This document shows, piece after piece, positions 57,354 to 64,000 of a stretch of DNA of 64,000 nucleotides. The notes beneath the pieces are model-generated. The model was not told the origin of the DNA, did not search any database, and saw nothing but the letters and a program-made list of their open reading frames with translations. The DNA is from JACDAN01 sp035707105 (GTDB taxonomy: Bacteria > Actinomycetota > Thermoleophilia > Gaiellales > Gaiellaceae). The DNA lies in contig DASSUI010000056.1 of the NCBI GenBank assembly GCA_035707105.1, positions 30,869-94,868 on the forward strand, read 5' to 3'. How positions within the stretch are numbered: position 1 is the first letter of the stretch; each line of letters begins with the position of its first letter. Both the position numbers and the translations under genes were made by a program.

Positions 57354-58413
57354 GCGCCTCCCTCCGGAGATCTTCGACCTTCCGGTCGAGAAGATCCGCG
57401 AAGGGCTCTACACCGACGAGTACTTCAACCGCACGCAGCAGGTGCTGCGCGAGGATGGCCGGCACCCACGGGTCGTCATGCAGGTGTTCCAGAAGAAGGA
57501 GGCGATCCTCGGCGGGATCGACGAGGCGATCGCCGTCCTCAAGCTCTGCTCCGACGAGTGGGAGGGCCTCACCGTCCACGCGCTCTACGAGGGCGACGAG
57601 ATCTCCCCCTGGGAGACCGTGATGACGATCGAGGGGGACTACACGTCCTTCGCGCACCTCGAGACGGTCTACCTGGGCGTGCTCGCCCGCCGCACGATGA
57701 TCGCGACGAACGTGAAGCGCGTCGTTGAGGCGGCGAACGGGAAGCCGATCATCTTCATGCCGGCTCGGTATGACCACCACCGTGTCCAGACCGGCGACGG
57801 CTACGCCGCCTACGTCGCGGGCGCGACGATCGGGGCGCCGATCGGCATGACCACCGGCGCGAACACGTCCTGGTGGGGCGGCACCGCGATCGGGACCGTG
57901 CCGCACTCGCTGATCTCGTCGTACGGCGGCAACACGGTGCTCGCGGCGACGAAGTTCGCGGAGCACATGCCGCCCGACATGAACATCGTCGTGCTCGTCG
58001 ACTTCGAGAACGACTCGGTGCGCACGTCGCTGGACGTGGCCCGGGCGCTTCGCCACCGACTCTGGGGCGTCCGGCTGGACACGTCCCGCACGCTCGTGGA
58101 CAAGTCGCTCTGGAACGAGATGGGCGATTTCGATCCGCGCGGGGTGAACGACCGGCTGGTGCGCAAGGTTCGCGAGGCGCTCGACCGTGACGGCTTCGAG
58201 CGCGTGAAGATCGTCGTCTCGGGCGGGATGAACGCGGACCGGATCCGCGAGTTCGAGGAGAAGGGCGTGCCGGTCGACTCCTACGGCGTCGGCTCGGCGC
58301 TGATCCGCGGCGAGAACGACTTCACGGCGGACGTGGTGCTCACGGACGGGCGCCCGGCCGCGAAGGTGGGTCGTTGGTACCGGCCGAACCCGCGGCTCGA
58401 GCTCGTCACCTGA
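57331..58413 (+). CDS. pncB: nicotinate phosphoribosyltransferase
   Basis: A 360-residue NAPRTase that makes nicotinate mononucleotide from nicotinate and PRPP. It has a type II PRTase layout: LPPEIFDLPVEKIREGLYTDEYF, ARYDHHRVQTGDGY, IGTVPHSLISSYGGN and a GGMNADRIREFE phosphate loop. ATG 57331 overlaps the DUF1385 end by 23 bp. It faces a nicotinamidase-like gene, completing a salvage pair. Confidence 0.91.
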   Translation: MAVETRGKRLPPEIFDLPVEKIREGLYTDEYFNRTQQVLREDGRHPRVVMQVFQKKEAILGGIDEAIAVLKLCSDEWEGLTVHALYEGDEISPWETVMTIEGDYTSFAHLETVYLGVLARRTMIATNVKRVVEAANGKPIIFMPARYDHHRVQTGDGYAAYVAGATIGAPIGMTTGANTSWWGGTAIGTVPHSLISSYGGNTVLAATKFAEHMPPDMNIVVLVDFENDSVRTSLDVARALRHRLWGVRLDTSRTLVDKSLWNEMGDFDPRGVNDRLVRKVREALDRDGFERVKIVVSGGMNADRIREFEEKGVPVDSYGVGSALIRGENDFTADVVLTDGRPAAKVGRWYRPNPRLELVT

Positions 58414-59425
58414 CGCCGGCGGGGATTCCGGGCCAGGTCTCGATCGGCTCGGTCGAGCGCACGACGTGCATGCCCGCCGCGGCGAAGCGCTCGAACGCGG
58501 CGTTCGCCTGCTCCGTGTAGTCCAGGCCCGGGACGACCACCGGCGACGTGCAGTCCTCGAGGAGGTATGTGCGCGGCGCGAGTGCCCGCTCCCGCTCGTC
58601 GTCGTCCTCGAGGAGATCGTCGATCGTCCAGGCGACGCAGTGGCTCTTCGCCTGGCCGGCCACGACGATGGCGTCGTAGAGCAGCAGCTGCTCGATCAGC
58701 AGGTCGTTCTTCCCGGCGATCGCCGTTCCGTCCGGCCCCTCGGTGATCTCCGGGCCGAGCATGGAGTAGTGCTCCGTCAGCGGGTTGTCGCCCTTGACCT
58801 GGAACGACGGCTGGCTGGAGCGGGCGACGGTGTGGAAGAAGATCGCCTCTTCGACGGAGGAGACGAGGGCGTGGCCGATCCCGCCGAGCATGGCGTGGTA
58901 AGGCCAGATCGTCAGGTTGTACTTGCCGCTCGCGGCGAGCTTGCGCGTGTAGTCGAGCAGCTGGCGCTGCGCGTACTCCGGCTCGACGTCCGCGCTCTCC
59001 ACGGCGTGCGGGTTGATGCGCCAGCGGCCGGACTCGACGTCCTCCGGCGAGACGAGCGTGTACGGCTCCGGGTGCCTGCCCTCCTCGTCCACGAGCCAGA
59101 GGGGGTGGAAGATCTGGGTCGCCCGGTGGGTGTCGAGCGTCGGGATGATCGCCGTGATCGCGCCGAGGTTCCGGTATACGAATTCGCAGAGGCGGACGCT
59201 GTCGCGCTCCGCGCCCTGGACATAGAGCTCGAACCCCGGAACGCAGAACGTGTTCTGGACGTCGACGGCGACAAGGCAGATCCGGAAGCCGTCCTCGAGC
59301 GCTGGGCGGAGGCCGTGCTCCTCTTCCCAGACCTGTGCCTCGGCCGCACGGTCTCCGTACGGGACCCGCCAGACCTCGCCCGTGCGTCCGGGGTCGAAAT
59401 GCGGCGGGATCGGCAGCTCGGCCAC
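58406..59425 (-). CDS. nicotinamidase/isochorismatase-family hydrolase, extended
   Basis: A 339-residue cysteine hydrolase, longer than the usual 180-220. The triad fits Asp in VAVDVQNTF, Lys in the central region, and Cys in GQAKSHCVAWT; LDTHRATQIFHP supplies the metal-binding His residues. Additional segments at 125-190 and near 240 are insertions. It probably turns nicotinamide into nicotinate for the convergent pncB (8-bp overlap), though another amidase role is possible. GTG start. Confidence 0.8.
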   Translation of the reverse strand: MAELPIPPHFDPGRTGEVWRVPYGDRAAEAQVWEEEHGLRPALEDGFRICLVAVDVQNTFCVPGFELYVQGAERDSVRLCEFVYRNLGAITAIIPTLDTHRATQIFHPLWLVDEEGRHPEPYTLVSPEDVESGRWRINPHAVESADVEPEYAQRQLLDYTRKLAASGKYNLTIWPYHAMLGGIGHALVSSVEEAIFFHTVARSSQPSFQVKGDNPLTEHYSMLGPEITEGPDGTAIAGKNDLLIEQLLLYDAIVVAGQAKSHCVAWTIDDLLEDDDERERALAPRTYLLEDCTSPVVVPGLDYTEQANAAFERFAAAGMHVVRSTEPIETWPGIPAGVR

Positions 59426-59475
59426 GGCGTCAGTCTGCCCTACAGCCGGCGCCGGTCGCTGCCGATAGGCGGTCC

Positions 59476-60999
59476 ATGCCGTTCGACGTGGGGGAGCTGC
59501 TGCGCGCGATCGGGGACATCGCCTTCGTGTGGCTCCCGATCATCATGTTCGCGCTGATCATCTACCTGCTCTGGCGCAGCCTCGCGCTGATGCCGCGGGT
59601 GAAGACGACGCACGTGAAACCGAGCTCGCGCAGCGCCGTCACGTGGGACGAGGTCGCCGGCCTGGACGAGGCGAAGAAGGAGCTCCGCGAGGTGGTCGAG
59701 TTCCTGCGCCACCCGAAGCGGTTCTCCCGGCTCGGCGCGCGCGTCCCCAAGGGGATCCTCCTGTACGGCCCGCCCGGGACCGGCAAGACGCTGCTTGCGA
59801 AGGCTGTCGCGCACGAGTCGGGCGCGAGCTTCTACTCGCAGAGCGCCTCGGCCTTCGTCGAGATGTTCGCCGGCCTCGGCGCCGCGCGCATCCGCAAGCT
59901 CTTCGAGCAGGCGCGGAACGAGGCGTCGGCAATCATCTTCATCGACGAGCTGGACGCCGTCGGCATGAAGCGGATGGGCGGCGGGCTCAACCGCGAGCAG
60001 GACCAGACACTGAACCAGCTCCTCGTCGAGCTGGACGGGTTCAACGAGAGCGAGGGCGGCCAGGTGATCGTCATGGGCGCCTCGAACCGGCTCGAGGATC
60101 TCGACCCTGCGCTCCTGCGCCCTGGCCGCTTCGACCGCCAGATCCTCGTCTCGTCCCCCGACCTCGCGGGCCGGCAGGAGATCCTCGGCGTCCACACCCG
60201 CGGCAAGCCGCTCTCGCCGGACGTCGACCTGCAGCTCATCGCGCGCCAGACCGCCGGGCTGACCGGAGCGGACCTGGCCAACGTGGCAAACGAGGCCGCG
60301 ATCTTCGCCGCGCGCGAGGACCGGAACGACATCTCGCAGGCGAACTTCGAGGCCGCGATGGAGCGCGTCGTCGCCGGGCTCCAGCAGCGCCGCGTCGTCA
60401 CCGAGAAGGAGCGGCGGATCCTGGCGTACCACGAGGCGGGCCACGCCGTGATGGCGTACCTGATGGGCGACCCCGTCCAGAAGGCGACGATCGTCGCCCG
60501 CGGCGACGCGCTCGGCTACACGTTCCACCTCCCGGACGAGGAGCGCTACCTCCACACGCGTGAGGAGCTGATCGACTGGATGAAGATCGGCCTCGCGGGC
60601 CGCGCCGCCGAGCAGGTCGTCTTCGGCCGAGTCACCAACGGCGCCGCGAACGACCTCGAGAAGGTCACGTCCCTCGCACGCGCGATGGTCTTCGAGTACG
60701 GCATGTCCGAGGGCGTCGTCTCCAGGACGATGAGGGCGGACAACTACGCGCTCTCCGAGGAGACGAAGCGGCTGCGCGACAGCGAGCAGGCGCGACTCAC
60801 GGACGGCGCCTACGAGGAGGCGATCCGCCTGCTCGAGAAGCACCGCGCCGCGCTCGACCGCGTCGCCGGCGCCCTGCTCGACAAGGAGACGCTCAACCGC
60901 GAGCAGCTCGAGGCGCTGCTGCACGACACCCAGGCGGAGTCTCACGCGAGCGAGACTGTCGGCACGATCCGAGTCCTGCCGCAGACAGAACACGCGTAA
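59476..60999 (+). CDS. short FtsH-type AAA protease with one membrane segment
   Basis: A 507-residue ATP-dependent zinc protease. A single N-terminal membrane helix (residues 17-40) replaces the usual two helices plus extracytoplasmic domain of about 640-residue FtsH. The AAA domain has GPPGTGKT (about 98) and FIDELDAVG; the pore loop reads FAGLG where FVGVG is usual. The protease site HEAGH is near 319, with the third zinc ligand expected in NDLEKVT. It is probably a specialised paralogue. ATG start. Confidence 0.88.
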   Translation: MPFDVGELLRAIGDIAFVWLPIIMFALIIYLLWRSLALMPRVKTTHVKPSSRSAVTWDEVAGLDEAKKELREVVEFLRHPKRFSRLGARVPKGILLYGPPGTGKTLLAKAVAHESGASFYSQSASAFVEMFAGLGAARIRKLFEQARNEASAIIFIDELDAVGMKRMGGGLNREQDQTLNQLLVELDGFNESEGGQVIVMGASNRLEDLDPALLRPGRFDRQILVSSPDLAGRQEILGVHTRGKPLSPDVDLQLIARQTAGLTGADLANVANEAAIFAAREDRNDISQANFEAAMERVVAGLQQRRVVTEKERRILAYHEAGHAVMAYLMGDPVQKATIVARGDALGYTFHLPDEERYLHTREELIDWMKIGLAGRAAEQVVFGRVTNGAANDLEKVTSLARAMVFEYGMSEGVVSRTMRADNYALSEETKRLRDSEQARLTDGAYEEAIRLLEKHRAALDRVAGALLDKETLNREQLEALLHDTQAESHASETVGTIRVLPQTEHA

Positions 61000-61000
61000 G

Positions 61001-61006
61001 TAGCAT
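61001..61006 (+). promoter_or_regulatory. -10-like hexamer of the epimerase gene
   Basis: TAGCAT lies 6 nt before GTG 61013 and just past the ftsH-like stop, with no ribosome binding site. It fits a leaderless transcript. Confidence 0.4.
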
Positions 61007-61012
61007 CGGGGC

Positions 61013-61414
61013 GTGCGCCCCCTACGGATGCATCACGTCGGCATGGCGGTCGAGGATCTCGACGAGGCGGTCGGGACCTACGAGCGGCTGTTCGGCGGGC
61101 GCGTCGAGCACCGCGGCACCCTCGAGGGCCAGGGCGTCGAGGCGGTGTCGATGCGCGTCGGGGAGAGCCGGGTCGAGCTGATGGGCTCACTCGGCGAGGA
61201 GACTCCGGTCGGGAAGTTCCTCGCCAAGCGCGGCCCGGGCATGCACCACGTCGCCTACGAGGTCGAGGACCTCCCGGCGGCGCTCCGAGACCTCTCCGAC
61301 CAGGGCGCAGAGCTCATCGACGAGCAGCCCCGCTCGGGCCTCTTCGGACTTCAGGTCGCCTTCGTCCACCCCGACGCCGTCCACGGCGTCCTCGCAGAAT
61401 TGGTGTCGGAATGA
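61013..61414 (+). CDS. mce: methylmalonyl-CoA epimerase
   Basis: A 133-residue vicinal-oxygen-chelate protein that interconverts the two methylmalonyl-CoA epimers. Paired metal-binding halves are MHHVGMAVEDLDEAV and GMHHVAYEVEDL, with Glu in RVELMGSL and the C-terminal block. It implies a propionyl-CoA pathway; the mutase is not in the window. GTG start. Confidence 0.9.
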   Translation: MRPLRMHHVGMAVEDLDEAVGTYERLFGGRVEHRGTLEGQGVEAVSMRVGESRVELMGSLGEETPVGKFLAKRGPGMHHVAYEVEDLPAALRDLSDQGAELIDEQPRSGLFGLQVAFVHPDAVHGVLAELVSE

Positions 61415-61641
61415 GTACGGAAGAACACATCCGAATCGAGATCGGCTTCGACGGCACGCAGATCATGAGCGCCCTCGTCACGCCGGAGACGGCTGACGAG
61501 CTGGAGGCCGCGTTGAAAAACGGCAACGGCGGCTCGGTCGTCCTCGACGCGGAGGACGGGCGCTACACGGTTCCGCTCGCGCGAGTCGTCTACCTCAAGC
61601 GGTTCGCCCGCGAGGGCCGGGTCGGCTTCGGGAACGTTTAG
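61411..61641 (+). CDS. small protein resembling DUF3107
   Basis: A 76-residue protein: IRIEIGFDGTQIMSALVTP, a helix TADELEAALKNG and a strand pair VVLDAEDGRYTVPLARVVYLK. The strand-helix-strand layout resembles actinobacterial DUF3107, but identity is not certain. ATG overlaps the epimerase TGA (ATGA). Function unknown. Confidence 0.72.
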   Translation: MSTEEHIRIEIGFDGTQIMSALVTPETADELEAALKNGNGGSVVLDAEDGRYTVPLARVVYLKRFAREGRVGFGNV

Positions 61642-61675
61642 CCGCACAGACACCCGGGGCATCTCAACACCGGGG

Positions 61676-62260
61676 GTGGGCGACCAGGTCGTCACCGGGA
61701 CTATCGGGAGGCGCGCGGCGAACGAGAACGGTCGTATACGCGGCCTTGTCGAGCGGGCCCAGGGAGGCGATCGCGCAGCCCTCGAAGAGCTGTACCTGAT
61801 CCATTTCGACCGGATCTACAGCTACCTCCACCTGAGCGTCGGGAGCAGACCCGACGCCGAGGACCTCACGACCCAGACGTTCGTGCGGATGCTGGAGTCG
61901 ATCGGTAGCTTCCGCTGGCGGTCGGTGCCGTTCTCCGCATGGCTCTTCCGGATCGCCCACAACCTCGCGATGGACCACTTCCGCTCCCGACGGCGGTGGC
62001 ATCCGGAGGAGGAGGTTCCGGAGCCGAGCGGTGTCGAGGAGACCTCCGCCGAGGAGCAGGCGCTCGCCTCGATCGGCGACGCGAGCCTCATGGAGCTGAT
62101 CGCCCGCCTGTCTCCCGAGCAGCGCCAGGTGCTGACGCTGAAGTTCGTCTTCCGGTTCTCGAACGGCGAGGTCGCCTCCATCCTCGGGAAGACGCACGGC
62201 GCGGTGAAGTCGCTCCAGCACCGGGCGCTCAGCTCGCTGCAGAAGCACGTCAGCCGCTAG
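61676..62260 (+). CDS. ECF-type RNA polymerase sigma factor
   Basis: A 194-residue sigma-70 family protein with region 2 (LYLIHFDRIYSYLHLSVG, DAEDLTTQTFVRMLE, SAWLFRIAHNLAMDHFR) and region 4 (LSPEQRQVLTLKFVF, SNGEVASILGKTHGAVKSLQHRA). No anti-sigma factor gene is adjacent. Its regulon is unknown. GTG start. Confidence 0.88.
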   Translation: MGDQVVTGTIGRRAANENGRIRGLVERAQGGDRAALEELYLIHFDRIYSYLHLSVGSRPDAEDLTTQTFVRMLESIGSFRWRSVPFSAWLFRIAHNLAMDHFRSRRRWHPEEEVPEPSGVEETSAEEQALASIGDASLMELIARLSPEQRQVLTLKFVFRFSNGEVASILGKTHGAVKSLQHRALSSLQKHVSR

Positions 62261-62269
62261 AAAGGCGGC

Positions 62270-63172
62270 ATGGCCCTCGACGTGGGCATCGTCGGGCCGC
62301 CGGGCTCGGGGAAGACGACGCTGTTCACGGCGCTGACCGGCGTGCGCCCAGAGGGCTACGGCACGCCGCACGTCGGCATGGCGCCGATCGCGGACGACCG
62401 CCTGGGACGGATCGCCGAGGTGGTCGGCTCGGCGAAGCAGACGCCGGCGACGATCCGGCTCGTCGACGTCCCAGGTACCGCGGCGGCGCAGCTGGGCGGC
62501 GTCCGCCGCGCCGATGCGCTGCTCGCCGTGGTCCGCGACCCCGACGACCTGCCGTCCCTCGAGCTCGAGCTGCTCGTCGCCGACCGGGATCACGTGGAGC
62601 GCCGGCTCGAGCGCGTGCGGAAGGAGGCGAAGTCGGGCGACCCGAAGCTGAAGGAGCAGGTCGAGCTGCTCGAGCGCCTCGTCGCCCACGTCGACGACGA
62701 GCGTCCCCTCCGTGACTGGCCCGGCGAGCTGCCGCCTGAGCTCGAGCCCCTGACGGCGAAGCCGTTGATCCCGATCGTGAACGGCCCCGGCGGCGCCGAT
62801 CTCACGTTGGAGGCCGAGCTGCGCGAGCTGCCGCCCGAGGAGGCCGCGCAGTTCCGCAACGGCGGCTCGTCGGCGCTGGACGACGTCGTCCGGCGCCTCG
62901 CGTCGGCCCTCGACCTCGTCACCTTCTTCACGGCGGGGGACAACGAGGCCCGTGCCTGGACGCTCCGCCGGGGCGAGACGGCGCTCGACGCGGCCGAGTC
63001 GGTCCACACGGACATGGCGCGCGGCTTCATCCGCTGCGAGGTGATCCGCTGGGACGACCTCGTCGAGGCCGGCTCGCACGCCGAAGCGGCCCGCAGGGGG
63101 CTACAACGGCTCGAAGGAAAGGGGTACGTTGTCGCGGACGGCGACGTCCTGAACATCCGCTTCAACGTCTAA
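62270..63172 (+). CDS. ychF: shortened YchF/Ola1-type ATPase
   Basis: A 300-residue YchF-like protein; the family is usually near 363. The P-loop is GPPGSGKTTLF where GNPNVGKSTLF is typical, DALLAVVRDPDD matches the DAILHVVR block, and the C-terminal TGS part (LVTFFTAGDNEARAWTL, DMARGFIRCEVI, GYVVADGDVLNIRFNV) is clear. The coiled-coil middle is reduced. It probably binds ATP and contacts the ribosome. ATG with AAAGGCGG upstream. Confidence 0.85.
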   Translation: MALDVGIVGPPGSGKTTLFTALTGVRPEGYGTPHVGMAPIADDRLGRIAEVVGSAKQTPATIRLVDVPGTAAAQLGGVRRADALLAVVRDPDDLPSLELELLVADRDHVERRLERVRKEAKSGDPKLKEQVELLERLVAHVDDERPLRDWPGELPPELEPLTAKPLIPIVNGPGGADLTLEAELRELPPEEAAQFRNGGSSALDDVVRRLASALDLVTFFTAGDNEARAWTLRRGETALDAAESVHTDMARGFIRCEVIRWDDLVEAGSHAEAARRGLQRLEGKGYVVADGDVLNIRFNV

Positions 63173-63215
63173 CCGTGTGACCCCCGCTTAACCGAACGTC
63201 AATGAATGCTGAACC

Positions 63216-63221
63216 TATATT
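63216..63221 (+). promoter_or_regulatory. -10 hexamer of moxR (leaderless type)
   Basis: TATATT fits the -10 consensus in five of six positions, and exactly 9 nt (GGGGCGCTG) separate it from the ATG. A transcript starting at the usual distance would have at most a few leader bases. Confidence 0.55.
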
Positions 63222-63230
63222 GGGGCGCTG

Positions 63231-64000
63231 ATGAGCAGCTTCGAGCCCGAGCGGCAGCGGGACGACGAACGCTTGCAGCGAGCCGTCGGAGTCGCGACCA
63301 AGCTGCTCGAGAACGTCGACCGCGTCGTCCGCGGGAAGGAGGGCGAGATCAAGCTCGTCCTCGCCGCGCTCGCCTGCCGGGGCCATGTCCTGCTCGAGGA
63401 CGTTCCCGGGACGGCGAAGACGGTGCTTGCGAGGGCACTCGCGCAGAGCATCGAGGGCGCGGCGCCGTCGCGGATCCAGTGCACGCCTGACCTGCAGCCG
63501 ACGGATGTCACCGGGCTCTCGGTCTACAACCAGCGCGAGCGCGACTTCGAGTTCCGCCCCGGGCCGATCTTCGCCAACGTCGTCCTCGTCGACGAGATCA
63601 ACCGCGCGATGCCGAAGACCCAGTCCTCGCTGCTCGAGGCGATGGCGGAGACGCAGGTGACGGTCGACGGCGTGACGCGAGAGCTCCCGCAACCGTTCCT
63701 CGTCCTCGCGACGCAGAACCCCATCGAGCTCGAGGGGACGTTCCCGCTCCCCGAGGCGCAGCTCGACCGCTTCTTCCTGAAGACCGCGCTCGGCTACCCC
63801 GAGGGGGACCAGGAGCTGCAGATCGTGCGCGACCAGCGCCACGGGCACCCGCTCGGCGGCCTGCAGTCCGTCGTGTCGCTGGAGGAGGTCGAGGAGCTCC
63901 ACCACGCGAGCGAGGAGGTCTACGTCGACGAGCTCCTGCAGCGATGGATCATCGACCTCGTGCGCGCGACCCGGGAGCTCGAGACGGTCGCGATCGGCGC
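63231..64000 (+). CDS. MoxR-family AAA+ ATPase, 5' part
   Basis: The first 256 residues are inside the window; the gene continues past the right edge. AAA+ motifs are Walker A EDVPGTAKT, DLQPTDVTG, Walker B VLVDEINR and TQNPIELEGTFPLPEAQLDRF. MoxR ATPases act as chaperones that mature metal-dependent complexes and are often followed by DUF58 and VWA-domain genes, which would lie outside this window. Confidence 0.92.
   Translation, partial: MSSFEPERQRDDERLQRAVGVATKLLENVDRVVRGKEGEIKLVLAALACRGHVLLEDVPGTAKTVLARALAQSIEGAAPSRIQCTPDLQPTDVTGLSVYNQRERDFEFRPGPIFANVVLVDEINRAMPKTQSSLLEAMAETQVTVDGVTRELPQPFLVLATQNPIELEGTFPLPEAQLDRFFLKTALGYPEGDQELQIVRDQRHGHPLGGLQSVVSLEEVEELHHASEEVYVDELLQRWIIDLVRATRELETVAIG

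Noticed and set aside
59600..59620. Half parS-like CACGTGAAAC inside the ftsH-like gene
   Set aside because: Only one arm matches; the left arm has no similarity and the bases are explained by coding.
1..64000. CRISPR arrays, insertion sequences, prophage or toxin-antitoxin modules
   Set aside because: No regularly spaced repeats, terminal inverted repeats with transposase, phage structural genes or recognisable toxin-antitoxin pairs were seen; gene content is core-like throughout.

Overview
The window is a 64 kb piece of a GC-rich bacterial chromosome that spans the replication origin. The gene order yidC-yidD-rnpA-rpmH / oriC / dnaA-dnaN-recF-DUF721-gyrB-gyrA, the many GTG starts and the 4-nt stop/start overlaps (GTGA, ATGA) point to Actinomycetota. 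Thermoleophilia-like is my best guess, but no rRNA or other decisive marker is present. I see no IS element, prophage, CRISPR array or integron. This is a core region; its unusual signals lie in start codons, promoters and small structural variants of core proteins rather than in an accessory island.

Layout. 1-3171 (minus): fatty-acid synthesis genes fabZ-fabH-fabD-fabG-fabF (fabF cut by the window edge). 3229-9047: birA, a secreted zinc amidase, NfeD protease plus slipin, a GalT-like transferase and a small MerR-type regulator. 9164-18274 (minus): gyrA, gyrB, DUF721, recF, dnaN, dnaA. 18275-18597: oriC with DnaA boxes. 18598-23317 (plus): rpmH, rnpA, yidD, yidC, khpB, rsmG, parA, parB and a small unknown gene. 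23405-38641: tRNA-Ile, a BFN-domain protein, CPBP protease, PIG-V-like and DUF2079 membrane proteins, MscS, class A PBP, a glycan cluster (two glycosyltransferases and a methyltransferase), moeA, a degenerate M28-like membrane protein and a two-component system.

38699-52121 (plus): HtrA protease, RsbW-like kinase, trehalose synthesis (TreT, OtsA), molybdopterin genes moaC and mog, a UbiA-type prenyltransferase, cytochrome c maturation (ccmABC plus a 52-residue CcmD-like protein), hemX-hemA-hemC-hemD, a SAM hydrolase and a methyltransferase. 52202-64000: tRNA-Phe, a receiver protein, phosphoesterase, OsmC, RarA, M20 peptidase, DUF1385, NAD salvage (pncB, nicotinamidase-like), a short FtsH, methylmalonyl-CoA epimerase, an ECF sigma factor, a short YchF and the start of a MoxR ATPase.

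The most interesting signals are linked. (1) Three genes (galT, recF, a PIG-V-like mannosyltransferase) have conserved N-termini encoded upstream of any ATG/GTG/TTG, and a CTG is well placed as start in each; a fourth gene (DUF2079) has no usual start at all. (2) About ten genes carry a TANNNT -10-like hexamer 6-10 nt before the start codon with no Shine-Dalgarno sequence, which is the signature of leaderless mRNAs. (3) At two divergent gene pairs the same near-symmetric hexamer can act as -10 on both strands. (4) Twin 17-bp palindromes spaced 70 bp apart lie upstream of htrA, next to an MprAB-like two-component system. (5) GyrB carries a long insert of the kind best known from Gram-negative GyrB.
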